A stretch of 64,000 nt of DNA from Streptomyces sp. S.PB5 (GTDB lineage Bacteria > Actinomycetota > Actinomycetes > Streptomycetales > Streptomycetaceae): the NCBI RefSeq assembly GCF_030403745.1, contig NZ_JAQMWP010000019.1, positions 62,001 through 126,000 of the forward strand, given 5' to 3'. Made by a program: the position numbers and the translations under genes. The notes under the pieces were generated by a model. It was not told the DNA's origin. It made no database searches and saw nothing but the letters and a program-made list of their open reading frames with translations. Position 1 is the stretch's first letter. Every line of letters begins with the position of its first letter. Positions 23,976-31,493 of this stretch are shown here, piece by piece.

Positions 23976-24728
23976 GTGCCGAAGAAGAACACGTTCTCAT
24001 CCTGGCGACGCCGCGTAGCGCAGCGCGCCGTCCACGCGGGCTGGGCCTGGGTGCAGCGGACGGGTTCCGTCACCGCCGAGCACCCGGGACGTTTCCGCTT
24101 CGGCGCGCTCGGTGAGCACACCCGGCTCGCCTTCCCGCTCGGCACGGTCTTCGGCGAGCCGTGGATCCACCTCGGCTCCCACTGCATCGTGGGCGAACAG
24201 GTCACCCTCACCGCCGGTCTGATGCCCGACCTGGACCTCGGTCCCGAGCCGATCCTGCGCATCGGGGACGGAGTCGTCCTCGGCCGGGGCAGCCATGTCA
24301 TCGCCGACACCACGGTCACCATCGGCAGCGATTGCTACTTCGGGCCGTACGTCTACGTCACGTCCACCAACCACTCGTACGACGATCCGCACGAACCCAT
24401 CGGCAAGCAGTGGCCCCGGATGGAGTCGGTGGAGATCGGCTCGGGGTGCTGGATCGGGACCGGTGCCGTGATCCTGCCGGGGGCGCGGATCGGGCGGAAC
24501 GTCGTCGTGGCGGCCGGCGCGGTGGTGCGCGGTGCGGTGCCCGACCATGCGGTGGTGGCGGGGGCGCCCGCCAGGGTCGTACGGCGTTGGACGGCCGAGG
24601 ACGGGTGGCAGCCGCCGCTGCGGACGCCGGCGCCCGTGCCGATACCGGAGGGGGTCACCCCGGAGCAGCTGAACGCGCTGGCGGGGCTGGACGAGGAGAC
24701 GGCGGCGAAGCTCGCCGAGCTGGACTGA
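23976..24728 (+). CDS. Hexapeptide-repeat acyltransferase (maltose/NeuD-like O-acetyltransferase)
   Basis: 250 residues. A basic N-terminal helix region (WRRRVAQRAVHAGWAWV) precedes a left-handed beta-helix with repeats such as LRIGDGVVLGRGSHVIADTTVTIGSDCYFGPYVYVTSTNHSYDD. The NHSYDDP segment supplies the catalytic His of the family. A second run, EIGSGCWIGTGAVILPGARIGRNVVVAAGAVVRGAVPDHAVVAGAPARVVRR, is the classical C-terminal coil of xenobiotic/maltose acetyltransferases. Acceptor unknown; a sugar is likely. Leaderless-type promoter. Confidence 0.88.
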   Translation: MPKKNTFSSWRRRVAQRAVHAGWAWVQRTGSVTAEHPGRFRFGALGEHTRLAFPLGTVFGEPWIHLGSHCIVGEQVTLTAGLMPDLDLGPEPILRIGDGVVLGRGSHVIADTTVTIGSDCYFGPYVYVTSTNHSYDDPHEPIGKQWPRMESVEIGSGCWIGTGAVILPGARIGRNVVVAAGAVVRGAVPDHAVVAGAPARVVRRWTAEDGWQPPLRTPAPVPIPEGVTPEQLNALAGLDEETAAKLAELD

Positions 24729-24750
24729 CCCCCGGGAGGGCAGGGGCAGG

Positions 24751-25608
24751 TCAGCCTGTCGCCAGCAGCAGCGTGCCCACCAGGGCCAGGCCCGCGCCGG
24801 CCGCCTGGACCGTCCGCAGCCGTTCGCTCAGGAAGCCGCGTGCCGCCAGGGCGGTGACCACCGGGTAGAGCGAGGCCAGGACGGCGGCCACGGTGACCGG
24901 GCCGAGCCGGGCGGCGATGGCGTAGGTGCCGTTCGCGGCGACGTCCGCGAGGCCCACGAAGGCCAGGGTCGGCAGGGCGGCCCAGGGGAAGCCGTCTGCC
25001 GGGAGGGCGGGCATGCCCCGGCGGACCGCGGCGTACAGGGCGGCTCCGCCGACCGCCACGTTCGTCACGCGCTGTACGAAGAGGGCCAGGAAGAGGCCGG
25101 TGACGGTGGTCGACGCCTCCGCGATCAGGGCGAAGACCGTGCCGAAGCCGAAGGCCGCGATCAGGGTGAGCAGGATGGCCCGACGCTGCACGGGGGCGCC
25201 CCTGAGCTGAGGGCCGCCCGCGAGGACGACACCGACGACGGCGACCGCGATCCCCGCGACCTGCACCAGGCCGGGCCGCTCGCCGAAGAAGAGGCCCACA
25301 CCGACCGGGACGGCCACGCCGACGGTGCCGAGCGGGGAGACGACGCCCATCGGGCCCAGGGCCAGCGCCTTGTAGAAGCAGATCAGGGCGACAGGGCCGA
25401 CCAGACCGGCGGCGAAGGCGAACCAGAGACGGGGGCCGGCCTCGCTCCAGCCGCCCGTGGCGACCACGATCACGCCGAGCACGGCTGCCGCGATCGTCTG
25501 CGAGACGACGACCACCGTGAGGGCCGGGGTGCGCCGGGCCAGCAGTCCGCCGCCGAAGTCGGCCAGACCCCACAGGAGGCTGGTGGCCAGGGCGAAGAGT
25601 GCTGTCAC
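24751..25608 (-). CDS. EamA (DMT) family transporter
   Basis: 285 residues from GTG 25608 with GAGG 7 bases upstream. Ten hydrophobic segments arranged as two EamA halves: TALFALATSLLWGLADFGGGLLA at the start of the first, ILLTLIAAFGFGTVFALIAEAS at the start of the second, ending LSERLRTVQAAGAGLALVGTLLLATG. Exporter of metabolites of unknown identity. The frame is open much further upstream, but that part is antisense to the divergent regulator and not real. Divergent from the XRE-cupin regulator, its probable controller. Confidence 0.9.
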   Translation of the reverse strand: MTALFALATSLLWGLADFGGGLLARRTPALTVVVVSQTIAAAVLGVIVVATGGWSEAGPRLWFAFAAGLVGPVALICFYKALALGPMGVVSPLGTVGVAVPVGVGLFFGERPGLVQVAGIAVAVVGVVLAGGPQLRGAPVQRRAILLTLIAAFGFGTVFALIAEASTTVTGLFLALFVQRVTNVAVGGAALYAAVRRGMPALPADGFPWAALPTLAFVGLADVAANGTYAIAARLGPVTVAAVLASLYPVVTALAARGFLSERLRTVQAAGAGLALVGTLLLATG

Positions 25609-25686
25609 GGCGTGCCTCGCAGTACAGTTCGGTGAACAATCGGGTGCACCCCACCGTAGTTCATTCAAGTGCACCGCGCCATGCAA

Positions 25687-25713
25687 AATATTGGACGTCG
25701 GAATATTGGACGT
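25687..25713. promoter_or_regulatory. Direct-repeat operator before the XRE-cupin gene
   Basis: AATATTGGACGT is present twice (25687-25698 and 25702-25713), start-to-start 15 bases, ending 3 bases before the GTG at 25717 in the 108-base divergent region with the EamA gene. The AT-rich, exactly repeated sequence suggests a binding site for the adjacent regulator. Confidence 0.5.
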
Positions 25714-25716
25714 GAA

Positions 25717-26289
25717 GTGTCGGACCTCGATCTGCTGACCCAGTCCCTCGCGCGCAATGTGAAGCGCTGGCGGACCGAACGCGGCTTCACCCTGGACGCC
25801 CTCGCCGCCCGCGCCGGAGTCAGCCGCGGCATGCTCATCCAGATCGAACAGGCCCGGACCAACCCGAGCCTCGGCACGGTCGTGAAGATCGGCGACGCGC
25901 TCGGGGTCAGCATCACCAGCCTGCTCGACTACGAACAGGGCCCGAAGGTGCGGATCGTCCCGGCCGACCAGGCCGTACGGCTGTGGCACACCGACGCGGG
26001 CAGCTACAACCGGCTGCTCGCGGGAGCCGAGGCGCCGGGCCCGCTGGAGATGTGGGACTGGCGGCTGATGCCGGGCGAGAGCAGCCCCTCCGATCCGCAC
26101 CCCAACGGCACGGTCGAACTCGTCCATGTCACGGCGGGCGAGCTCACCCTCACCGTGGACGGTGTCGAGCATCGCGTCCCGGCCGGCGCCAGCGCCTCCT
26201 TCGAGGCCAACACCGCGCACGTGTACGGCAATCAGGGCGACGTCCCGATGGAGATGGTCATGGCCGTCTCGGTGCCGGCCGCGCACTGA
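25717..26289 (+). CDS. XRE family regulator with C-terminal cupin sensor
   Basis: 190 residues. The HTH (residues ~10-65) reads LARNVKRWRTERGFTLDALAARAGVSRGMLIQIEQARTNPSLGTVVKIGDALG, a textbook XRE domain. It is followed by a cupin_2 barrel (~110-185) with HPNGTVELVHVTAGELTLTVDG and TAHVYGNQG. Start taken at GTG 25717, just after two direct repeats; a GTG at 25669 would translate the repeats. Such regulators sense small ligands in the cupin pocket. It is divergent from an EamA transporter, which suggests ligand-responsive control of export. Confidence 0.93.
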   Translation: MSDLDLLTQSLARNVKRWRTERGFTLDALAARAGVSRGMLIQIEQARTNPSLGTVVKIGDALGVSITSLLDYEQGPKVRIVPADQAVRLWHTDAGSYNRLLAGAEAPGPLEMWDWRLMPGESSPSDPHPNGTVELVHVTAGELTLTVDGVEHRVPAGASASFEANTAHVYGNQGDVPMEMVMAVSVPAAH

Positions 26290-26297
26290 ACTGCTGT

Positions 26298-26303
26298 TAG
26301 CGT
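26298..26303 (+). promoter_or_regulatory. Candidate leaderless -10 box of the YbaK gene
   Basis: TAGCGT, 6 bases, then ATG at 26310, with no ribosome site. Confidence 0.5.
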
Positions 26304-26309
26304 GCCGCC

Positions 26310-26867
26310 ATGGACGCACCCATCGGACACTTCGACAACGCCCGGCCCGCCCCCGACTGCCTCGACGAGCTGACCGCCCCGGTCGCCGACGCCGTACGCC
26401 GCTGGAGCGGCAGCGTCCCCGCCGACCAGATCGTCTACGTCGAGACGGACCCCCAGTGGGCCGACACGGCCGTCTTCGTGGAGCACTACGGGCAGGAACT
26501 GCTCGAACAGTCCGCCAACTGCGTCGTCGTCGCGGGCAAGCGCGGCGGCGAGTCCCAGCTGGCCGCGTGTGTCGTGCTGTCCACCACCCGGGTCGACGTC
26601 AACGGCGTCGTCCGCCGCCAACTCGGCGCCCGCAAGGCCTCGTTCGCCCCGATGGACATCGCGACGGGGGAGACCGGCATGGAGTACGGCGGCATCACCC
26701 CCGTCGGACTCCCCGCCGACTGGCCCGTGTTGGTGGACTCGGCCGTCGTGGACCTGCCGTATGTGCTCGTGGGCAGCGGCCGGCGGACCGGCAAGCTGCT
26801 GGTGCCGGGGAAGGCGTTCGCGGAGCTGCCGGGTGCCGTGGTGCTGGAGGGGCTCGGCGTCGCCTGA
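26310..26867 (+). CDS. YbaK/EbsC family protein (aminoacyl-tRNA deacylase-like)
   Basis: 185 residues with the YbaK/ProRS-editing fold: AVFVEHYGQELLEQSANCVVVAGKRGGESQLAACVVLSTTRVDVNGVVRRQLGARKASFAPMD. The Lys in RKASF corresponds to the conserved catalytic-site lysine, and GMEYGGITPVGLPADWPVLVD is the family's GGI-P-G loop. Family members hydrolyse misacylated tRNA (Cys-tRNAPro and others). The amino-acid specificity here cannot be read from sequence. It follows the XRE gene by 20 bases but has its own promoter-like element. Confidence 0.9.
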   Translation: MDAPIGHFDNARPAPDCLDELTAPVADAVRRWSGSVPADQIVYVETDPQWADTAVFVEHYGQELLEQSANCVVVAGKRGGESQLAACVVLSTTRVDVNGVVRRQLGARKASFAPMDIATGETGMEYGGITPVGLPADWPVLVDSAVVDLPYVLVGSGRRTGKLLVPGKAFAELPGAVVLEGLGVA

Positions 26868-26877
26868 GCCCCTGGTC

Positions 26878-27912
26878 TCAGGCCGCCGTGTGGTGGGCGA
26901 GGGTGAGGTGCGGGTCGTCCTCGCCCGGCCGGGGCGCGGGGTCCGCGTGCACGAGGGCCGCGGTGAGCCGGGGTACGGCGTGCAGCAGGGCGTGTTCCGC
27001 GTCGACGGCGATGCCGTGGGCCTGGCGTACCGTCACATCGCCGTCCACGACGACCGCGATCTCGGCGCGCAGCCGGTGACCGATCCAGCGCAGCCGCAAC
27101 TCGCCCACCTCGCGCACCCCTTCGACGTGCCGGAGGGCGTGCTCGGCCCGGTCCACGAGGGCCGGGTCGACGGCGTCCATCACCCGCCGGAACACCTCGC
27201 GCGCCGCGTCCCGCAGGACGAGGGCGATCGCCGCGGTGATCGCCAACCCCACGATCGGGTCGGCGAGTTGCCACCCCAGGGCCGATCCGCCGGCGCCGAT
27301 CAGCACGGCCAGTGAGGTGAACCCGTCGGTGCGGGCGTGCAGTCCGTCCGCGACGAGAGCGGCCGAGCCGATGTCGCGGCCGACGCGGATGCGGTAGCGG
27401 GCCACCCACTCGTTCCCCGCGAACCCGACGAGCGCGGCGACGGCGACCACCGGGACGTGCTGGACGGGGCGCGGGTCGAGGAGCCGCTCGATCGCGGTCC
27501 AGCCGGCGAAGACCGCCGACGCTGCGATCGTCAGCACGATCACGAGGCCCGCGAGATCCTCGGCCCGCCCGTATCCGTAGGTGAAGCGCCGCGTCGCCGC
27601 CCGTCTGCCCAGCAGGAAGGCGATGCCGAGCGGTACGGCCGTCAGCGCGTCCGCGGCGTTGTGCACGGTGTCCCCGAGCAGCGCGACCGACCCGGACAGC
27701 GCCACCACGACCGCCTGCGCCAGCGCCGTCGCCCCGAGCACCGCGAGCGAGACCCACAGGGCGCGCATGCCGCGCGCCGAGGACTCCAGGGTGGAGTCGA
27801 GCTTGTCGGCGGTCTCGTGGGAGTGGGGGGTGAGGAGATGGGACAGGCGGTGACGGAGGCCGGAGGGGGCGTGATGGTGGTGCCCGTGGTCGTGGTGATG
27901 GTGGTCGCTCAC
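26878..27912 (-). CDS. Cation diffusion facilitator (CDF) metal exporter
   Basis: 344 residues from GTG 27912 with AAGGGG upstream. A His-rich cytoplasmic N-terminus (two HHHH/HHHHD runs within the first 30 residues) is followed by six membrane helices. Transport-site motifs GDTVHNAADAL (helix 2, HxxxD) and DGLHARTDGFTSLAVL (helix 5, HxxxD) are both intact. The C-terminal ~90 residues form the CDF cytoplasmic domain (RRVMDAVDPALVDRAEHALRHVEGVREV). Expected role: efflux of Zn(II), Co(II) or similar by proton exchange. Divergent from an ArsR/SmtB regulator with 60 bases between starts. Confidence 0.94.
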   Translation of the reverse strand: MSDHHHHDHGHHHHAPSGLRHRLSHLLTPHSHETADKLDSTLESSARGMRALWVSLAVLGATALAQAVVVALSGSVALLGDTVHNAADALTAVPLGIAFLLGRRAATRRFTYGYGRAEDLAGLVIVLTIAASAVFAGWTAIERLLDPRPVQHVPVVAVAALVGFAGNEWVARYRIRVGRDIGSAALVADGLHARTDGFTSLAVLIGAGGSALGWQLADPIVGLAITAAIALVLRDAAREVFRRVMDAVDPALVDRAEHALRHVEGVREVGELRLRWIGHRLRAEIAVVVDGDVTVRQAHGIAVDAEHALLHAVPRLTAALVHADPAPRPGEDDPHLTLAHHTAA

Positions 27913-27967
27913 GTGGTTCCCCTTCCGGTGTGTGTGGTGGACGTTCCCCGCCCATGGCGCCATTATG

Positions 27968-27985
27968 TGCGTATGAGCGCACGCA
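27968..27985. promoter_or_regulatory. Candidate ArsR/SmtB operator overlapping the regulator start
   Basis: TGCGT (27968-27972) and ACGCA (27981-27985) form an inverted repeat with an 8-base spacer; a second GTGCG/CGCAC pair is nested in it. CATTAT (27961-27966) is a possible -10 located 6 bases before the ATG at 27973. Binding here would block both divergent genes. Confidence 0.4.
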
Positions 27986-28332
27986 TGCACCTGTCACCTG
28001 CGCATCATGCGCACCCGCGTACCCCCGGCGACGAACAGTTCGCCCTCGCCGCGGAACTCCTATCCCTCCTCGGAGACCGCACCCGCCTCGCGCTGCTGCA
28101 CGCCCTGACGGGCGGGGAGGCCGATGTCACGACCCTCACGGAGGCGTGCGGGGCCGCTCGGCCGGCCGTCAGCCAGCATCTCGCGCGGCTGCGCCTGGCG
28201 GGGCTGGTGAACACACGCAAGGAGGGCCGCCGGGTGATCTACTCACTCGGTGACGGGCATCTGAGGCGACTCGTGGACGAGGCGTTGAGCGTGGCGGACC
28301 ATCGGCTCAGTGACCGGCCGGTGCACGACTGA
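27973..28332 (+). CDS. ArsR/SmtB family metal-sensing repressor
   Basis: 119 residues (ATG 27973, with ATG 27985 as an alternative). A His-containing N-terminal tail is followed by the ArsR winged helix: ELLSLLGDRTRLALLHALTGGEADVTTLTEACGAARPAVSQHLARLRLAGLVNTRKEGRRVIYSLGDGHLRRLV. Helix 5 carries D-G-H and a further His in SVADHRL, reminiscent of the alpha-5 metal site of zinc/nickel/cobalt sensors, although the spacing differs from the CzrA/NmtR pattern. No CVC arsenic site. Divergent from a CDF exporter, so metal-responsive derepression of the pair is the natural reading. Confidence 0.92.
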   Translation: MSARMHLSPAHHAHPRTPGDEQFALAAELLSLLGDRTRLALLHALTGGEADVTTLTEACGAARPAVSQHLARLRLAGLVNTRKEGRRVIYSLGDGHLRRLVDEALSVADHRLSDRPVHD

Positions 28333-28334
28333 GC

Positions 28335-29558
28335 TCAGTACCCGGCGTCCTTCCCCAGGTACTGCTCCGCGAACGTCGACGCCGCCGCCGGGGAGCCGAA
28401 GAGGCGGCGCAGGCGGGCCAGGGTGGTGCCCGCGCGGTAGGGGTCGCCGGAGGACGTGCCGTGGTAGATGCCGGAGAGCCACTGGGAGAACTCCTGGTAG
28501 TCCCAGACCCGGCCCAGACAGGCCGAGGAGTAGTTCGCCAGGCCGCTGCTGTCGCCCTTGCCGAGGTGGGCGAGGAGCGCGTCGGCCAGCACGAACGCGT
28601 CGTGCAGGGCGAGGTTCATGCCCTTCGCCGCGATGGGCGCCGTGAGATGGGCCGCGTCCCCGGCGAGGAACAGGCGGCCGAACACCATCGGTTCGACGAC
28701 ATAGCTGTGCATGTCGAGGACGCGCTTCTCGATGAGGCGGCCCTCCTTCAGCGGCGGTGCGCCCGCCGCGTCGAGGCGGAGCCGCAGCTCCGACCAGACC
28801 CTGTCGTGCGACCAGTTCTCCGGGTCGTCGCCCGGCGGGCACTCCAGGTAGTAGCGGGTCACCTCGGGGCTGCGGGCCATGTGCCCGGCGAAGCCGTTCG
28901 GGTGGATGCCGAAGACCACGCAGTCGTTGGAGGGCGGCGCCTCGGCGAGGAGGGCCAGCCAGCCGATGCCGTAGTCGTAGCGGGAGATGTGCGCGCGGTC
29001 CGGGGTCAGCACGGCGCGGGTCGCACCGCGGGCGCCGTCGCAGCCCGCGACGAAGCCGCACCGGATCCGCACCCGTTCACCGCTCGCCGCGTCCGTGTAC
29101 GACACCGACGGCAGATCCGTGTCCAGGTCGTGGAGTTCGACGTCCCGCACCTCGAACCGGATGTCCCCGCCGCGCACGTCCGCGTACTCGTGCACCAGGT
29201 CCGTCACGAGTAACTGCTGCGGATAGATCCAGTGGTGATGGCCCGTCAGCTCGCCGTACTCGAACCGGTACCGCTCCCCGCCGAACCGGAACTCGCACTC
29301 GGTGTGCCGCTGCGCCCGCGCCAGCAGGTTCACCGCGAGACCCCGCTGCTCCAGCCCGCGTACCGCCCACTCCTCCAACACCCCTGCGCGAGGCCGCTGT
29401 TCGATGAACGCGCGGGTCTCGATCTCCAGGACCACACAGTCCACGTCGGCGGCCCGCAGGATGTTGCCGAGAGTGAGACCGGCGGGTCCGGCGCCGATGA
29501 TGACGACCGGACTGCGTTGCGCGGCACCGGAGCCGGGGTGGGGGGAGGCGGAAGTCAC
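28335..29558 (-). CDS. pobA: 4-hydroxybenzoate 3-monooxygenase
   Basis: 407 residues. FAD-binding GxGxxG is in VVIIGAGPAGLTLGNIL (residues ~18-35); the second FAD motif is FLAGDAAHLTAPIAAKGMNLALHDA. PobA-specific features include EQRPRAGVLEEWAVRGLEQRGL and HTECEFRFGGERYRFEYGELTGHHHWIYPQQLL. It converts 4-hydroxybenzoate to protocatechuate with NAD(P)H and O2, feeding the beta-ketoadipate pathway. No pca genes or PobR are next to it, so downstream steps must be elsewhere. GTG start; convergent with arsR, 2 bases between stops. Confidence 0.92.
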   Translation of the reverse strand: MTSASPHPGSGAAQRSPVVIIGAGPAGLTLGNILRAADVDCVVLEIETRAFIEQRPRAGVLEEWAVRGLEQRGLAVNLLARAQRHTECEFRFGGERYRFEYGELTGHHHWIYPQQLLVTDLVHEYADVRGGDIRFEVRDVELHDLDTDLPSVSYTDAASGERVRIRCGFVAGCDGARGATRAVLTPDRAHISRYDYGIGWLALLAEAPPSNDCVVFGIHPNGFAGHMARSPEVTRYYLECPPGDDPENWSHDRVWSELRLRLDAAGAPPLKEGRLIEKRVLDMHSYVVEPMVFGRLFLAGDAAHLTAPIAAKGMNLALHDAFVLADALLAHLGKGDSSGLANYSSACLGRVWDYQEFSQWLSGIYHGTSSGDPYRAGTTLARLRRLFGSPAAASTFAEQYLGKDAGY

Positions 29559-29674
29559 CCGAGCATTATTCAGTGGGCGGGCGCGTCCGTCACCCGGCAA
29601 GTGCCCCGCCGGATGCAGCAGAGGGACGGGAACGGCGACTCGTGCACGCGGCGAGGGCGGGCGGGGTTCCTGTG

Positions 29675-30082
29675 TCAGCCGAGCCGGGGGATCTCGATGG
29701 CCGGGCAGAAGTCCATGACCATGTCGAGACCGGCCGCGCGCGTCCGGTCGTACGCCGCCTCGTCGATGACCCCCAGCTGGAACCACACCGCCTTCGCCCC
29801 CTTGGCGACCGCCTCGTCGGCGACGGGACCCGCCAGGTCGCTGTTGACGAAGACGTCCACGACGTCCACGTCGAAGGGGATGTCCGCGAGCGAGGCGTAC
29901 CCCTGCTCGCCGTGGACCGTCTCCGCCTTCGGGTGCACGGGCACGATGCGCTTGCCGTACCGCTGCAGGACGTCGGCGACGCCGTACGCCGCCCGCCGCT
30001 GGTTCGACGACAGGCCCACGATCGCCCAGGTGTCGCCGCTCTCGGTGAGGATCTTGCGGATCGTTGCTGGGTCGCCGTACAC
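29675..30082 (-). CDS. CoA-binding (YccU-type) protein
   Basis: 135 residues from GTG 30082 with GAGGAGG 6 bases upstream. The Rossmann-like CoA_binding domain is complete: TWAIVGLSSNQRRAAYGVADVLQRYGKRIVPVHPKAETVHGEQGYASLADIPFDVDVVDVFVNSDLAGPVADEAVAKGAKAVWFQLGV. This short stand-alone form is widespread; its ligand is probably CoA or a related nucleotide, and its cellular role is not established. Three direct repeats lie in its upstream region. Confidence 0.92.
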   Translation of the reverse strand: MYGDPATIRKILTESGDTWAIVGLSSNQRRAAYGVADVLQRYGKRIVPVHPKAETVHGEQGYASLADIPFDVDVVDVFVNSDLAGPVADEAVAKGAKAVWFQLGVIDEAAYDRTRAAGLDMVMDFCPAIEIPRLG

Positions 30083-30142
30083 GCTCGGCCTCCTCGGAAG
30101 TCCTGCCAGGGGTGGTGTGCGCGACAACAGCGGGCGGGGCGC

Positions 30143-30193
30143 CGGGATTCCCCCCGGCGGTTCGGGATTCCCCCGGCCGTCCGGAATTCCCTG
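30143..30193. repeat. Three spaced direct repeats upstream of the CoA-binding gene
   Basis: CGGGATTCCCCC at 30143 and 30163 and a variant CGGAATTCCCTG at 30182 are spaced 20 and 19 bases, about two helical turns. They lie between the YitT gene stop and the CoA-binding gene start, so could be an iterated regulator site. Confidence 0.4.
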
Positions 30194-30198
30194 CGCCG

Positions 30199-30867
30199 TC
30201 AGAGAGCGGCGGGGTAGCGGCCCGGCCGGTGGTTCATGACCAGGACCAGGTTGAGGACCACGACGCCCACCGTGGACAGGGCGACGGTGTGGAGCGGCGC
30301 CGTCACGGCCGACAGGGCGACGACCGTGGCGTCGAGCACGAGGAGCACATAGCCCGCCCGCCAGCCCAGGCGGTCCTGGCAGATGAGGGCGAGGACCTGG
30401 AAGCCGCCGAGGCTGGAGTGGTGGCGCAGCACGATGAGCAGGCCGAGTCCGCAGGCGAGGTTGCCCATGACCACGGCGTACACCGGGTTGATGCGGGCCG
30501 CTTCGATGTACAGCGGGTGCAGCGCCGAGAACGCCGCCAGCGCGGACACCGCGATCACCGAGCTCACCACGAAGCGCCGGCCGCGCCGCGTCCAGGCCAG
30601 CACGGCGAACGGCAGGTTCACCACGGCGAAGACCGCGCCGAACGGCAGGTGCAGCAGCTGCGAGATCAGCAGCACCAGACCGGCCGTGCCCCCGGTGACC
30701 GCACCGGCGGTGCCGATCAGGAACAGTCCGAAGGACGTCACGAAGGTGCCCACGGCGAGGGCGACGGCGTCCTCGGCGAGGGTGTGCGGTACGACTCGGG
30801 CAGGGGCGTGCGGCACGGCTCGGGCGGGGGACGGGACGCGGATCGAAGGGGAAGGGGACTCGTGCAT
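30199..30867 (-). CDS. YitT/YczE-type integral membrane protein
   Basis: 222 residues. After a hydrophilic Ser/Pro/His N-terminus of ~30 residues come about six membrane segments: ALAVGTFVTSFGLFLIGTAGAVTGGTAGLVLLISQLL, FGAVFAVVNLPFAVLAW, VVSSVIAVSALAAF, and more. The G-T-A-G...TGGTAGL pattern is typical of the YitT/YczE family. Transport or structural role unknown. Divergent from an Lrp-type regulator with about 100 bases between starts. Confidence 0.8.
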   Translation of the reverse strand: MHESPSPSIRVPSPARAVPHAPARVVPHTLAEDAVALAVGTFVTSFGLFLIGTAGAVTGGTAGLVLLISQLLHLPFGAVFAVVNLPFAVLAWTRRGRRFVVSSVIAVSALAAFSALHPLYIEAARINPVYAVVMGNLACGLGLLIVLRHHSSLGGFQVLALICQDRLGWRAGYVLLVLDATVVALSAVTAPLHTVALSTVGVVVLNLVLVMNHRPGRYPAAL

Positions 30868-30954
30868 CTCGACAGGGTGCAGAAGACTGCCCCAGGTGCG
30901 CAACACGGGCCTGTTCTATTGAGCAGAATGGAATGCGGCGAGTCGAGTGGGTGA

Positions 30955-30960
30955 CAGAAT
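30955..30960 (+). promoter_or_regulatory. Candidate leaderless -10 box of the Lrp gene at 30967
   Basis: CAGAAT, 6 bases, then GTG at 30967, with no Shine-Dalgarno. Confidence 0.4.
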
Positions 30961-30966
30961 GCTCAG

Positions 30967-31428
30967 GTGGACAGCCTTGACGCCCAGATCCTCCTGGCCC
31001 TCGACGACGACCCGGACGCGACCGCGCTGGCGCTCGCCGCACGGCTGGGTATCGCCCGCAACACCCTCAGCGCACGCCTCCAGCGCATGCAACAGGCGGG
31101 TGTGCTCCGGGAGTTCACCCGCCGCGTCGACCCGGCGCTTCTCGGGCACGGCCTGACCGCCTATGTGTCCATCCTGCTGAGCCAGGCCAGTTCGGCCGGG
31201 GCGATCCAGACCCTGCGCGGCATTCCGGAGGTGATCGAGATGCACTCCACCACGGGAGAGGCGGACCTGCTGGTCAAGGTGGTCGCCCGGGACACCGCCG
31301 ACCTCCACCGGATCACCGGCCGGATTCTCGCCGCACCGGGCGTGGTGCGCACCAGCACCGCCATCTCCCTGCACGAGGAGATGCCGTTGAGGATCCGGGC
31401 GCTCATCGAGGAGGCCGCGAAGGGGTGA
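30967..31428 (+). CDS. Lrp/AsnC family regulator (YitT-linked)
   Basis: 153 residues. The HTH, LDAQILLALDDDPDATALALAARLGIARNTLSARLQRMQQAGVL (residues ~3-48), is followed by the RAM (ligand-binding, oligomerisation) domain: YVSILLSQASSAGAIQTLRGIPEVIEMHSTTGEADLLVKVVARDTADLHRITGRILAAPGVVRTSTAISLHEEMPLR. Such proteins form octamers responding to amino acids. It faces away from the YitT membrane-protein gene, which it probably controls together with itself. Confidence 0.93.
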   Translation: MDSLDAQILLALDDDPDATALALAARLGIARNTLSARLQRMQQAGVLREFTRRVDPALLGHGLTAYVSILLSQASSAGAIQTLRGIPEVIEMHSTTGEADLLVKVVARDTADLHRITGRILAAPGVVRTSTAISLHEEMPLRIRALIEEAAKG

Positions 31429-31481
31429 TCCTCCTTGACCGGAATCCGCGCCACCTGACTGCGCACCATGGCGACCCCCTT

Positions 31482-31487
31482 TACGCT
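31482..31487 (+). promoter_or_regulatory. Candidate leaderless -10 box of the CysRS-like operon
   Basis: TACGCT ends 6 bases before the GTG at 31494. The preceding Lrp gene ends at 31428, so the operon would have its own promoter. Confidence 0.45.
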
Positions 31488-31493
31488 CACCTC

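Noticed and set aside
24751..26319. EamA frame extended to 522 codons upstream
   Set aside because: The extension is antisense to the XRE-cupin gene and not membrane-protein-like; the ribosome site and EamA start point to GTG 25608.
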